A stretch of 64,000 nt of DNA from NCBI GenBank assembly GCA_963709395.1, contig CAVPWP010000020.1, positions 310,001 to 374,000 on the forward strand, in the 5' to 3' direction. A model generated the notes under the pieces. It was given only the letters and a program-made list of their open reading frames with translations. It searched no databases and was not told the origin of the DNA. The position numbers and the translations under genes are program-made. Position 1 is the first letter of the stretch. Every line of letters starts with the position of its first letter. The DNA is from CAVPWP01 sp963709395 (lineage in GTDB: Bacteria > Pseudomonadota > Alphaproteobacteria > Rhodobacterales > Rhodobacteraceae). This document shows, piece by piece, positions 37,307 through 47,476 of this stretch.

Positions 37307-37891
37307 ATGAGCAGACCCCTGCGCGCTCTGGTATTGATGCTGTTCGTGTCGGCTTGCGGCGCGCGATATGACTCGCCGCCACGCAACCTCGACGACGCCT
37401 GCAGCATCGTCAGCCAGCGCCCGAGTTACCTCAAGGACATGCAGCGCACGGAACGGCGCTGGGATGTGCCCGTGTCGGTTCAGATGGCGACCATATACCA
37501 GGAAAGCAAGTTCGACAGCGACGCCCGGACCCCGTTCCGATATGCCTTGGGGATCATCCCGATGGGGCGCCAGTCGTCGGCCTATGGCTATTCGCAGGCG
37601 CTGGACGGCACATGGGAGGAATACCTCCAGGAATCCGGAAATCGCCGCGCCAAGCGCGACAATTTCCGAGACGCCACCGACTTCATGGGCTGGTACATGC
37701 ACAAGACCGCCGAGGGCCTTGGCATCCCCAAGACCGACGCCCGAAACCAGTACCTGGCCTACCACGAAGGCCGGTCTGGCTACGCGCGCGGCAGCTACAA
37801 CGCCAAGCCCTGGCTTCTACGGGTCTCCGACAACGTCGCCACGCGCGCGCAGATGTACGACGCGCAGCTGCGCGCCTGCGGCAAGATCTGA
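37307..37891 (+). CDS. Transglycosylase SLT-domain lipoprotein
   Basis: 194 residues; signal peptide with lipobox VSAC (LMLFVSACGARY). The catalytic-type motif VPVSVQMATIYQESKFDSDA contains the ES glutamate of the SLT family (E near residue 71). GYSQALDGTWEEYLQ and LAYHEGRSGYARGSY complete the fold. It is probably an outer-membrane muramidase; it converges on lolA with four bases between them. Confidence 0.88.
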   Translation: MSRPLRALVLMLFVSACGARYDSPPRNLDDACSIVSQRPSYLKDMQRTERRWDVPVSVQMATIYQESKFDSDARTPFRYALGIIPMGRQSSAYGYSQALDGTWEEYLQESGNRRAKRDNFRDATDFMGWYMHKTAEGLGIPKTDARNQYLAYHEGRSGYARGSYNAKPWLLRVSDNVATRAQMYDAQLRACGKI

Positions 37892-37895
37892 ACGC

Positions 37896-38504
37896 TCAGC
37901 GGTTTCGCTGCTGGGTTTCGTAGCTGATGCTGAAAAGCGACGCGCGCAGGTCTCCGCCGGTCTTCATGTCGCGCAGGATGATCGTGGTCCGCGCGCCCGA
38001 TCCATCGACCACGACCCACTGTCGCAGTTCGACCGGGGCATCGGTGAAGTTCAGCTCGATCCGCCCGTATTCGGGATGCTCGGGATCCTGTGCGACCACG
38101 GTCGTCGCGATGCCATCGTAGGTATGACCCACGACCATGTTGCGCCGCGCAAGATCGACATTTCGTTCAAGGATGATCGACAGCGGTGTTCGCGAAAGCG
38201 GGTATTGCTCGGGCCGCCGCAGGTTGGATTTGCCGTCGAAGATGGCAAGCTGCCCGCCGCCCGCCATAACGAGGGCGTCGTCCGGCGGATCGTACTCGAA
38301 CCGTGCCCGTCCCGGTCTGCGGATATAGACCCGTCCGGTCGAGATCGTGCCGTCGGGGTTGATTTGCGTGAACCCCGCCTCGGCGGTCTGCAGCGCGTTC
38401 AGATAGGCCGAGATCCGGTTCAGCGGAATCTGTTGGGCAACCGCGGGAAGGGCCGCCGCGAAGGTCGCGGCCGAAGCGGTCAAGAGAAAAGTGCGTCGAT
38501 CCAT
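37896..38504 (-). CDS. lolA: Outer-membrane lipoprotein carrier LolA
   Basis: 202 residues from ATG 38504: Tat-like N-terminus MDRRTFLLTASAATFAAALP with cleavage near AVAQQ. The LolA fold shows ISTGRVYIRRPGRARFEYDP and TYDGIATTVVAQDPEHPE. It shuttles lipoproteins from LolCDE to the outer membrane. It follows ftsK on the same strand, a conserved order. Confidence 0.87.
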   Translation of the reverse strand: MDRRTFLLTASAATFAAALPAVAQQIPLNRISAYLNALQTAEAGFTQINPDGTISTGRVYIRRPGRARFEYDPPDDALVMAGGGQLAIFDGKSNLRRPEQYPLSRTPLSIILERNVDLARRNMVVGHTYDGIATTVVAQDPEHPEYGRIELNFTDAPVELRQWVVVDGSGARTTIILRDMKTGGDLRASLFSISYETQQRNR

Positions 38505-38590
38505 GGTCTGCCCCTGCTGTCGGACCCGATATAGGGACAGATGGGCGCGGCTGCCATCGCTAGGCAATAACAGCCGCGTGTTGTTGCCGA

Positions 38591-41375
38591 TCAGGCCTGT
38601 TCGGGCACCAGGATCTCGCGCTTGCCCACATGGTTGGCACGGCTGACCACGCCCTCTTCTTCCATCTGCTCGACCAGCCGGGCGGCCTTGTTGTAACCGA
38701 TGGCCAGCTTGCGCTGGATGTAGGAGGTCGAGCATTTGCGATCCTTGATCACGATCGCGACCGCCGTGTCGTAAAGCGCATCCTCGCTATCGGAGTTTCC
38801 ACCAAGGCCAAGCACGAGGTCGATGTCGCTTTCGCGGTCGTCGTCGGGGCCTTCCAGAACGCTGCTGACATACTCCGGCGCGCCGTAGGACTTGAGGTGG
38901 TTCACGATCTCCTCGACCTCTTCGTCGCTGACGAAGGGGCCATGGACACGGGTGATGCGGCTGCCACCGGCCATGTAGAGCATGTCGCCCATGCCCAGAA
39001 GCTGCTCGGCCCCCTGTTCGCCAAGGATCGTGCGACTGTCGATCTTCGACGTGACCTGGAAGGAAATCCGGGTGGGGAAGTTCGCCTTGATCGTGCCGGT
39101 GATGACATCGACCGACGGGCGCTGCGTGGCCATGATCAAGTGAATGCCAGACGCCCGCGCCATCTGCGCAAGGCGCTGGATGCAGGCCTCGATCTCCTTG
39201 CCGGCGACCATCATCAGGTCGGCCATCTCGTCCACGATGACGACGATATAGGGCAGAAGTTCGGGCGCGAACTCCTCGGTCTCGAAGATTGGTTCGCCGG
39301 TTTCATCGTCAAAGCCGGTCTGCACCGTCCGCTTGAACAACTCGCCCTTCGACAGCGCCTCGCGCACGCGGCCGTTGTAGCCCTCGATGTTGCGCACGCC
39401 CATCTTCGACATCTTGCGATACCGGTCCTCCATCTCGCCCACGACCCATTTCAGGGCAACCACGGCCTTCTTGGGGTCGGTCACCACGGGGGACAGAAGA
39501 TGCGGGATGCCGTCATAGACGGAAAGCTCCAGCATCTTGGGGTCGATCATGATCAGCCGGCATTCCTCGGGCGTCAGCTTGTAGAGCAGCGACAGGATCA
39601 TCGTGTTGATCGCCACCGACTTGCCCGACCCCGTGGTCCCTGCGATCAGAAGGTGGGGCATCTTCGCAAGGTTCGCCACAATGGGCTCGCCCGCGATGTC
39701 CTTGCCCAGCGCCAGCGGCAGGCGCTGGTTGCCGTCGCCATAGTCGCGGGCCGACAGGATCTCGCGCAGCACGACCTTCTCGCGCTTCTCGTTCGGCAAT
39801 TCGATCCCGATGACCGACCGGCCCGGGACGGTCGACACTCGGGCAGAAAGCGCCGACATCGACCGCGCGATGTCGTCTGAAAGACCGATGACGCGGCTGG
39901 CCTTGAGGCCCGGCGCGGGCTCGAGTTCGTACATGGTGACGACAGGGCCGGGGCGCACGCTGACGATTTCCCCCTTCACTCCATAGTCGTCGAGCACGTT
40001 CTCGAGCATGCGCGCGTTTTCCTCGAGCGCCTCGTCGCTGAGGTGGTGACGTTCGATCCTGTCGGGGCTGGCCAGCAGGCTGAGCGGCGGGGTTTCATAG
40101 GCAGGCCCCGAATCATCGAACCGAAGGGTCGGCTGCGCCTCGGCCTGGGCCTGGCGCGATGGCTGCGGACGCTTCTGGGCGGCATGCTGGACGACCGAGC
40201 GTTCGGGCGAAATCAGGCGTCCCGTTTCGAACATCGGCACCTTTCCCGCACCAAGCGGTTCGGGGGCGACGAGTTCCGGTTCGGGCATGTCCATGTCGGC
40301 GTAAAGCCCGTCGTCTCCGGACATGTCGTCCGTGTCGATCGACGACCGGATGCGGGGCGCGGCGCACGGCGGTTACCGGGGGCTCGGTACGCGGGCCTGC
40401 GGGCCCTGTTTCACGATGGCGGCTGCGGATCACGTCGGCGATTCGCGCCTTGATCCGGTCGTCCTCGTCCAGATCGTCGTCCGGATCGCCCAGCGGCGCG
40501 GCGATGGCGCTTTCGGGCTTGCGCGACAAAAGCGGCGCGACCCGCGCGAAGATCCCGGTTCGTCCATCGGGCCTGGACGAGGCCTCCGCCGTGACCGGCG
40601 GCTCACGGCGCAGGCGAGCGCCTTCGGGGACAACGAAGGGTGCCGCCTCGAACGACTGCTCCTCGGTGCGGGCAGCACGCTCGGCCCGGCGTGCACGGGC
40701 CGTTGAAATCCGGGTGGCGGCGGTGCGCAGGACCCATGCCAGAAGCGATACGGTGCGATCGTAAAGCATCACGATGCCGCGCAAGAGGAAGCGTCCGAAG
40801 GCGCGCAGTTCGTCCATCGTCGTACCAAGAACAAACAGCATCATCGCGCCTGCGCCGAAGAAGACCAGGAAGGACAGCATTTTCAGACCAAGGGTCGCCT
40901 GCACCGGCACGACGCCCAGAAGCGCGCCCAGCACCGTATCTCCGAAGAGCCCGCCAAGGCCGAAGGAATGTCCCCACTCCGGACCCGGGACATGGGTCGA
41001 GGCATAGACCGACACCAGCGCCACCCCGATGGGTGCGAAGATGATGCGGCTCAGAAGCCGATCCTCGCCCACATGCGTCATGAGGCGCAGACCCCAAAGC
41101 GTGAAGATCGCCGCGATCGACCAGCTGGCAAATCCCATGATCACGAAAAGCGGCGACGCGATCGACGCGCCAAGGCGGCCAAGCAGATTGCGGGCCGGTT
41201 CATCCGTGGCCGACAGCCAGCTTGGATCGTCGGGCGAATACGAGCCGACGACAAGCGCCGCTCCGATTCCAAGGCACAGCAGGACAAGCCCCAGAAGTTC
41301 GGTCCCGCGTCGTTCCAGCACCGCCTGGGTGTCACGATCGAAAAGCGGGTCTCGCTGCCGTGTCTGATACGCCAT
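38591..41375 (-). CDS. ftsK: DNA translocase FtsK, one +1 frameshift
   Basis: Septal double-strand DNA pump acting at chromosome dimer resolution. From ATG 41375 (MAYQTRQRDPLFDRD) about four membrane helices occupy residues 25-190, followed by a charged linker. At a GGGG run (40354-40357 on the plus strand) the frame shifts by +1 near TAVRRAP, and continues RIRSSIDTDDMSGDDGLYAD. The motor has LLIAGTTGSGKSVAINTMIL (Walker A) and VIVDEMADLMMVAG (Walker B); the C-terminal gamma domain KLAIGYNKAARLVEQMEEEG reads KOPS. Frames joined: 927 residues. The break lies in the poorly conserved linker but would still remove the motor, so an error is likely. Confidence 0.93.
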
Positions 41376-41377
41376 GT

Positions 41378-42571
41378 CTACTTGTCCCTCGTCTGATAGA
41401 GGCAGTCGCGGATCGCAAGCAGCCCGCGCTGCATTTCTTCTTCTTCAGCCACCATGGCCACGCGGATGTAGCCTTGGCCGGGGCTTTCTCCGTTCACGTC
41501 GCGCGACAGATACGCGCCGGGCAGCACACGCACGCCGGTTTCGCGCCAGAGCTTCAGCGCCGCGGCTTCGCCATCCTCGACCGGAAGCCACAGGAAGAAC
41601 CCGGCCTGCGGCACGTCGATCTCGGGATGATCCGCGAAGACCTCCGCCGCGATCTCGTATTTGCGGGCATAGAGGGCGCGGCTTTCGTCGACATGGGCCT
41701 CGTCGGACCAGACCCGTTCCGCGGCGCGCTGAAGCGGCAAGGGCAGCGGCGCACCGGCATAGGCGCGCAACTGCCGTATCGCGGCGATGGATTTCGGACC
41801 GCCGGCGGCGAAACCGGAACGCAGGCCGGGAAGGTTCGACCGCTTGGACAGCGAATGAAAGATGACGACCCGTTCGGGATCTGCGCCCATCGCGCGGGCG
41901 ACCTCGAGCGCGCCCGGCGGCGGGCTGCCGCGGTAGATCTCGGAATAGCATTCGTCCGCGAAGATCCGGAAGTCGTGCTTTTCGGCCAGCGCGATGAGCG
42001 TGCGCCAGTAGGCCTCGTCGGCGATGGCGCCCTGGGGATTTGCCGGGGAACAGATGAACGCGATGGCGACGCGCTCCAGCGTCTCGGGCGGAAGCGCCGC
42101 GTAGTCGGGCAGATGGCCCGTTTCCTTCGTCGCCGGGACATAGACGGGTTCGGCCCCAAGCGTGAGGGCGGCCACGGCATAGACCTGATAGAACGGGTTC
42201 GGGGTGAGGATGACGGGCTTTCGCCCCCGGACGGTTTCCGGGCAAAGGGCGATTGCGGCGTTGAACAGGCCTTCGCGCGTTCCGTTCAGGACCGTCACCT
42301 CGGTCGCGCCGTCGACCGCGACACCGTAGCGACGACGAAGCCAGGCGGCGATGGCGGCAAGCAGCTCGGGCGTACCTTCGTTCGGCGGGTACTTCCCGAA
42401 GCCGTCGGCATGGGCCGCGATCTCGTCCACGATCCAGTGCGGGAAGGGATGGCGTGGCTCGCCGATGGTCATCTGGATGACCTCGCCGCCCGGTTCATGC
42501 GCGTCAAGAAGCCTCCGCAGACGCGGAAACGCATATTCCGGCAGGTGTGAAAACCGCTCAGGAAACGTCAT
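41378..42571 (-). CDS. Class I/II aminotransferase (succinyl-DAP aminotransferase-like)
   Basis: 397 residues from ATG 42571 (MTFPERFSHLPEYAFPRLRR). PLP lysine in FHSLSKRSNLPGLRSGFAAG; other fold I markers are GEPRHPFPHWIVDEI, NGTREGLFNAAIALCPE, FICSPANPQGAIAD and FADECYSEIYRG. Similar proteins before ftsK are often annotated DapC; the substrate is not certain from sequence. Two bases separate it from ftsK, so they are co-translated. Confidence 0.88.
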   Translation of the reverse strand: MTFPERFSHLPEYAFPRLRRLLDAHEPGGEVIQMTIGEPRHPFPHWIVDEIAAHADGFGKYPPNEGTPELLAAIAAWLRRRYGVAVDGATEVTVLNGTREGLFNAAIALCPETVRGRKPVILTPNPFYQVYAVAALTLGAEPVYVPATKETGHLPDYAALPPETLERVAIAFICSPANPQGAIADEAYWRTLIALAEKHDFRIFADECYSEIYRGSPPPGALEVARAMGADPERVVIFHSLSKRSNLPGLRSGFAAGGPKSIAAIRQLRAYAGAPLPLPLQRAAERVWSDEAHVDESRALYARKYEIAAEVFADHPEIDVPQAGFFLWLPVEDGEAAALKLWRETGVRVLPGAYLSRDVNGESPGQGYIRVAMVAEEEEMQRGLLAIRDCLYQTRDK

Positions 42572-42685
42572 TACTGCCTCAATGCCGGGGTCGTCTCGCC
42601 CCGTATTTCTGAAATCTAGCCCGAACACGCCGCACCGGTCCAGATTCACACCGCAAAAATCGTAGCTTGCGGGGCGATGTGGCTT

Positions 42686-44017
42686 TTAGGTCAACGCGTT
42701 CTCGATACCGGCGGCAAGGCGAAGGAGCCGGGTTTCGCTGTCAGGCGGGGTCTGGATCAGCAGACCGCAGGACGGGGTCCCGGTCGGCAGGGTGAGGCCC
42801 GGCAGGCCCATCAGGTTGCCGATACGCGTGTTGCGCAGCGTCAGGAGGTTGCGGTCAGTGAAATAGCCCTCGTCGGCCGCCAGTCGTTCCAGCTTTGGGG
42901 GCAGGATCGCGCATGTGGGCAGCAGGACGGCATCGTATCCCGAGGTCGCGGCGGCGTAATCCGCGCGCAAACGGTCCAGCATTTGCCAGGCCGCGACGAA
43001 ATCAGCCCCCGAATGCGCCCCGCCGGACCGGAAACGGTCGCGGACGGGCGGAAACATCACCCCGGGGTTGGCCTCGATCACATCGCGCCATGTCCCGTAG
43101 GCTTCGGTCGCGAAGAGCACCCCCGAAAGCGGCATCGCCTCGGCCACGGCCGGGATCGCGCCCCGCACGACCTCGGCGCCGGCCGCGGCGATCCGCGCCA
43201 GGGCGCTGTCGAAGGCCGCGGCCGGGCCGTCTTCGAGGTCATCCAACGCGACGGTTTCGAGCACGAGAAAGCGCCGCCCGGCCAGATCCGCCCCGCGCAG
43301 ATCCGTTGCTGCTTGTCCCGAGAGCACGGCAAGAAGCAGGGCGGCGTCCTCGACGCTGCGGCAAAGCGGGCCCACCGTGTCGAAACGGGCGCAAAGCGGA
43401 ACAACCCCGTCAAGCGACAGCCGCCCGGGCGTGGTTTTCAACCCGACAAGATCGTTCCACGCCGAGGGAACCCGCACCGACCCGCCGGTGTCCGAGCCGA
43501 TACCGGCCGCCGCCAACCCGAAGGCGACGGATGTCGCAGCGCCTGACGACGACCCGCCCGAGACGGCTTCGGGGTCGTTCACGCAGGGCGGCGAGGCGGT
43601 GACGGGGTTGTAGCCCAGGCCCGAGAAGGCGAGTTCGGTCATATGCGTCTTGCCAAGGCAGACCAGCCCGGCGGCGGTGGCGTTGTCCAGCACGCGTGCG
43701 TCACGGGTAGGGGTGCGGCCTCTCAGAAGCGCCGATCCCGCCTCGGTCGCGACCCCCGCCGTGTCGAAGAGGTCCTTCCACGAGATCGGAACGCCGTCGA
43801 GCGGCGACCGACGCTGGCCCGATTTCGCACGCGATGCCGCGGCGCGCGCCTCGGCGCGGGCACGGTCGGGCGTTGTCCGGGCATAGATGCGCGGTGCCTC
43901 CGGATGGGTCGAAATCGCGTCGAGATGCGCTTCGGTCAGATCCACCGGGTCGATGGTTCCCGCGCCGATCCCACGGCCAAGCGCCGCCGCGCTCATGACA
44001 AGCCAGTCCTGCGACAT
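42686..44017 (-). CDS. Amidase signature family enzyme
   Basis: 443 residues. Ser-cisSer-Lys triad: K81 in VPISWKDLFD, the cis-Ser in SGGSSSGAATS (about 153-163) and the nucleophile S180 in GSDTGGSVRVPSAW. Homologues include GatA, but there is no gatC or gatB nearby, and substrates vary widely. The following aminotransferase gene is 114 bases downstream. Confidence 0.9.
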   Translation of the reverse strand: MSQDWLVMSAAALGRGIGAGTIDPVDLTEAHLDAISTHPEAPRIYARTTPDRARAEARAAASRAKSGQRRSPLDGVPISWKDLFDTAGVATEAGSALLRGRTPTRDARVLDNATAAGLVCLGKTHMTELAFSGLGYNPVTASPPCVNDPEAVSGGSSSGAATSVAFGLAAAGIGSDTGGSVRVPSAWNDLVGLKTTPGRLSLDGVVPLCARFDTVGPLCRSVEDAALLLAVLSGQAATDLRGADLAGRRFLVLETVALDDLEDGPAAAFDSALARIAAAGAEVVRGAIPAVAEAMPLSGVLFATEAYGTWRDVIEANPGVMFPPVRDRFRSGGAHSGADFVAAWQMLDRLRADYAAATSGYDAVLLPTCAILPPKLERLAADEGYFTDRNLLTLRNTRIGNLMGLPGLTLPTGTPSCGLLIQTPPDSETRLLRLAAGIENALT

Positions 44018-44098
44018 CTTCGACCCTCCACGACCGGCGTGACCCTAGCGACGGGCGGGCGGATGGACAATGGCGCGCAGGGGGTCATATTTGCGGCG

Positions 44099-45325
44099 AT
44101 GACACGCAGCACCGATATCCTGATCGCAGGCGGCGGCCTGAACGGCATGGCGCTGGCGATTGCGCTGGGCCGGGCGGGGCTCGATGTGATCATCGTCGAC
44201 CCGTTGCCGGAGGAAACCCGTGGCGACAGTGGGTTCGACGGGCGCGGCTATGCCCTGTCGCTTGCCTCCCGGCGCCTTCTTTCGGGGATCGGCGTCTGGC
44301 CAGCGGTCGCGGCACTGAGCCAGCCGATCCTGCACATCACCGTCAGCGATGGCCGCGCGGGCGAAGGCGCGTCGCCGCTGGCGCTCGACTTCGATCATGC
44401 CGAGATCGAGGAAGGCCCGATGGGCCATATGATCGAGGACCGCGTGCTGCGCCCCGCTCTGCTTCAGGCTCTGGCCGCCACCGATGGCGTGACCCATCTG
44501 TCGCGCCTGTCGGTGACGGACCATGCCTCGGGACCTTCGGACGTGGTCGTTACCCTTTCGGACGGGCAGACCGTGACGGCAGCCCTTCTTGTGGCCTGTG
44601 ACGGCAAGCGCAGCCCGACGGCCGCGCGGGCCGGGATCGGGCGCGTGGGATGGGACTATGACCAGACATCGCTTGTCTGCGCCGTCGAACATGAAAAGCC
44701 GCATGGCGGGACGGCCCATCAGTTCTTCATGCCGGCCGGACCGCTTGCGATCCTGCCCCTGCCCGGCAACCGGTCGTCCATCGTCTGGACCGAGGACCGC
44801 ACGGCGGCCGAGGCGATCGCCGCATTGGACGACGACGGATATCTTGACGCGCTGCGTCCGCGTTTTGGCGATTTTCTGGGAGAGATCCGTCTTGTCGGAA
44901 CGCGATTCACCTATCCGCTGGCCCTGTCGGTCGCGACGCGTTTCGTAGGCGACCGGCTGGCGCTTGCGGGCGATGCCGCGCATGCGGTGCACCCGATCGC
45001 GGGACAGGGGCTGAACGCGGGTCTCAAGGACGTGGCGGCCCTGGCCGAGGTGCTGGTCGAGGCGCGACGGCGGGGCGAGGACATCGGGCGCGCGGATGTC
45101 CTTCGGCGCTTTGAACGCTGGAGGCGGTTCGATACGATGACGCTGGCCATCGCGACCGACGCGTTCAACCGGCTCTTCTCGAACGACAACTCCCTCCTGC
45201 GGCTTGGCCGCGATCTTGGCCTTGGCCTTGTCGGACGGCTTCCCGGCGCGCGGCGCGGGTTCATCCGCGAGGCGGCGGGGCTGACCGGCGATCTGCCGCG
45301 GCTGAGCCGGGGTTTGCCGCTTTGA
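44099..45325 (+). CDS. UbiH/UbiF/VisC-type FAD monooxygenase
   Basis: 408 residues from ATG 44099. FAD motif DILIAGGGLNGMALAIALGR at residue 5, the DG motif LVACDGKRSPTAARAGI near 165 and GDAAHAVHPIAGQGLNAGLK near 290 are those of ubiquinone hydroxylases. The exact ring position hydroxylated (C5, C6 or C1) is not decidable here. It is divergent from the amidase gene. Confidence 0.9.
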   Translation: MTRSTDILIAGGGLNGMALAIALGRAGLDVIIVDPLPEETRGDSGFDGRGYALSLASRRLLSGIGVWPAVAALSQPILHITVSDGRAGEGASPLALDFDHAEIEEGPMGHMIEDRVLRPALLQALAATDGVTHLSRLSVTDHASGPSDVVVTLSDGQTVTAALLVACDGKRSPTAARAGIGRVGWDYDQTSLVCAVEHEKPHGGTAHQFFMPAGPLAILPLPGNRSSIVWTEDRTAAEAIAALDDDGYLDALRPRFGDFLGEIRLVGTRFTYPLALSVATRFVGDRLALAGDAAHAVHPIAGQGLNAGLKDVAALAEVLVEARRRGEDIGRADVLRRFERWRRFDTMTLAIATDAFNRLFSNDNSLLRLGRDLGLGLVGRLPGARRGFIREAAGLTGDLPRLSRGLPL

Positions 45326-45414
45326 CCGGCGGTCGTGCCTGATCGGCACTGGAAAGACCGGTCGCCTTCGGCGAAGGTATTTTCAGCCAGAAGAAGCAGG
45401 ATCGGAGCACGCCC

Positions 45415-46350
45415 ATGGCGACCGCGCTTTTCACGCATCCCGGGTTCGATGCGCATGTCACACCCGAAGGCCATCCCGAGCGGGTGGCACGGTTGCAGGC
45501 GATCCGCGCCGCACTTGGCGGATCGGAGTTCGACGCGCTCGACCGCCGCGAAGCGCCCATCGCCGACCGGGCCGAGCTTCTGCGGGTGCATCCCGAGGCC
45601 TATGTGGCGCAGATCGAGGCGGCAATCCCGGACGAGGGCGCGGTGGCGCTCGATGCCGACACCTTCGTGTCGCCGGGGTCGCTGACCGCGGCGTTGCGCG
45701 CGGTCGGGGGGGCGGTCGCGGCGGTCGACGCGGTGATCGAAGGGGGCGTGAGGAACGCCTTCGTCGCCGGGCGTCCGCCGGGGCATCATGCCGAAACGGC
45801 GACACCCATGGGGTTTTGCCTCTTCGGGAATGCCGCGATCGCGGCGAAGCGGGCGCTTGACCACCACGGGCTGTCCCGCGTCGCTGTCGTCGATTTCGAC
45901 GTGCATCATGGCAACGGGACTCAGGACCTTCTCTGGTCCGAGCAGCGGACCCTGTTCGTGTCGTCCCACCAGATGCCCCTGTGGCCCGGAACCGGCGCCC
46001 CACACGAGACAGGCGCCTTCGACAACGTCATCAACGTCCCGCTTGCCCCGATGACCGGGGGCGCCGAGATGCGCCGGGCCTACGACCGCGAGGTCTGGCC
46101 GGCGCTTGAGGATTTCGCGCCCGAACTCATCGTCGTGTCGGCCGGTTTCGATGCGCATGCTGCCGATCCGCTGGCCAACCTGACCTGGACCGAGGCCGAT
46201 TTCGCGTGGCTGACCGGGCGTCTGTGCGATCTGGCCGAGAGCCACGCAGGCGGGCGCGTGGTCTCGACACTCGAGGGCGGCTATGATCTGAAGGCACTGG
46301 CCGCAAGCGTGGCGGCCCATGTGAAGGTTCTGATGGAGCGGGGCGGATGA
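45415..46350 (+). CDS. Histone deacetylase family protein (acetylpolyamine/acuC-like)
   Basis: 311 residues. Zinc amidohydrolase fold: GRPPGHHAETATPMGF at 119-134 and VVDFDVHHGNGTQD at 158-171 with metal Asp/His ligands; a later STLEGGYDLKALA closes the site. Bacterial members deacetylate small amines or proteins; substrate unknown. Overlaps xseB by four bases in the order HDAC-like/xseB/ispA/dxs common in alphaproteobacteria. Confidence 0.92.
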   Translation: MATALFTHPGFDAHVTPEGHPERVARLQAIRAALGGSEFDALDRREAPIADRAELLRVHPEAYVAQIEAAIPDEGAVALDADTFVSPGSLTAALRAVGGAVAAVDAVIEGGVRNAFVAGRPPGHHAETATPMGFCLFGNAAIAAKRALDHHGLSRVAVVDFDVHHGNGTQDLLWSEQRTLFVSSHQMPLWPGTGAPHETGAFDNVINVPLAPMTGGAEMRRAYDREVWPALEDFAPELIVVSAGFDAHAADPLANLTWTEADFAWLTGRLCDLAESHAGGRVVSTLEGGYDLKALAASVAAHVKVLMERGG

Positions 46351-46589
46351 GCGAGAAGGCGGTTTCGGCGATGAGCTTCGAAGAGGCGATGGTCGCGCTC
46401 GAGGATGTCGTCCGTCAGCTTGAGTCCGGCGACGTCGATCTGGAGAAGTCCATCGCGCTCTACGAGCGTGGGGCGGAACTCAAGGCGCATTGCGAAAAGA
46501 AGCTCAAGACCGCCGAAGAAAAGGTCGAGCTGATCACCCGGAACGAGCGCGGCGAACCCACCGGGACCGAACCGCTCGACCCCGATTGA
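46347..46589 (+). CDS. xseB: Exodeoxyribonuclease VII small subunit
   Basis: 80 residues; SFEEAMVALEDVVRQLESGD and LEKSIALYERGAELKAHCEK are the XseB helices that wrap the large subunit. The gene is one base before ispA. The large-subunit gene is not in this window. Confidence 0.95.
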   Translation: MSEKAVSAMSFEEAMVALEDVVRQLESGDVDLEKSIALYERGAELKAHCEKKLKTAEEKVELITRNERGEPTGTEPLDPD

Positions 46590-46590
46590 C

Positions 46591-47457
46591 ATGTTCCACG
46601 ATTGCCTGAAGGACGCCGCCGCCCGGACGGAGGCGCGGCTGATGGCGGCGATGTCGGACCTGGGCGACCTGCCGGTCGTGGAGGCGATGCGCTATGCGGT
46701 CCGGGGCGGAAAGGGGTTGCGGGCGTTCCTGGTGATCGAGGGCGCGCGGCTGCACGGGGTTGCGGCCGATCAGGCGGCCTATGCCGCAGCGGCGATCGAG
46801 GCGGTGCATGCCTATTCGTTGGTGCATGATGATCTGCCCTGCATGGATGACGACGGATTGCGGCGTGGGCAGCCCACCGTCCATGTGAAATGGGACGAGG
46901 CGACGGCCGTCCTTGCCGGGGATGCGCTTCAGACGCTGGCGTTCGAGTTGCTGTCCGACCCCGAAGCAGGATCGGCCGAAGTGACCTTGCCGATGATCCA
47001 TGCACTGGCGCGGTCAAGCGGTGCGCGCGGGATGGTGGGTGGACAGGCCCTTGATATCGCGGCCGAGACCGCAGGGCGGGCGCTGACGCTCGACGAGATC
47101 ACCGCGCTTCAGGCGAAAAAGACCGGTGCGCTGATCGAATGGGCCGGGTGCGCGGGGCCGCGCCTTGCCGGCGCCGACATTGCCGCGATGGCGGCCTATT
47201 CCCGTGCGCTCGGCCTTGCGTTCCAGATCGCCGACGACATCCTCGACGTGGAAGGCGATGCGGCGAAGGCCGGCAAGCGTCTGCAAAAGGACGCCGAGGC
47301 CGGGAAGGCGACCTTCGTGTCGCTGTTGGGCCTCGAGGGCGCCAAGGCGCGCGCCCGCGACCTTGTGACCGGGGCGGAAGCGGCGCTTGCGCCCTATGGT
47401 CAGGACGCAGACAACTTGCGGGACGCGGCGCGCTTCGTTATCTCGCGCGAATTCTGA
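46591..47457 (+). CDS. ispA: Polyprenyl (farnesyl/geranyl) diphosphate synthase
   Basis: 288 residues. Aspartate-rich motifs: VHDDLPCMDDDGLRRGQPTV (first, DDxxxxD) and FQIADDILDVEGDAAKAGKR (second). Condenses IPP with DMAPP/GPP. The ATG is one base beyond the xseB stop, and the dxs gene 20 bases downstream makes its pathway precursor. Confidence 0.95.
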   Translation: MFHDCLKDAAARTEARLMAAMSDLGDLPVVEAMRYAVRGGKGLRAFLVIEGARLHGVAADQAAYAAAAIEAVHAYSLVHDDLPCMDDDGLRRGQPTVHVKWDEATAVLAGDALQTLAFELLSDPEAGSAEVTLPMIHALARSSGARGMVGGQALDIAAETAGRALTLDEITALQAKKTGALIEWAGCAGPRLAGADIAAMAAYSRALGLAFQIADDILDVEGDAAKAGKRLQKDAEAGKATFVSLLGLEGAKARARDLVTGAEAALAPYGQDADNLRDAARFVISREF

Positions 47458-47476
47458 GCGCATCAGGAAGGCAGGC

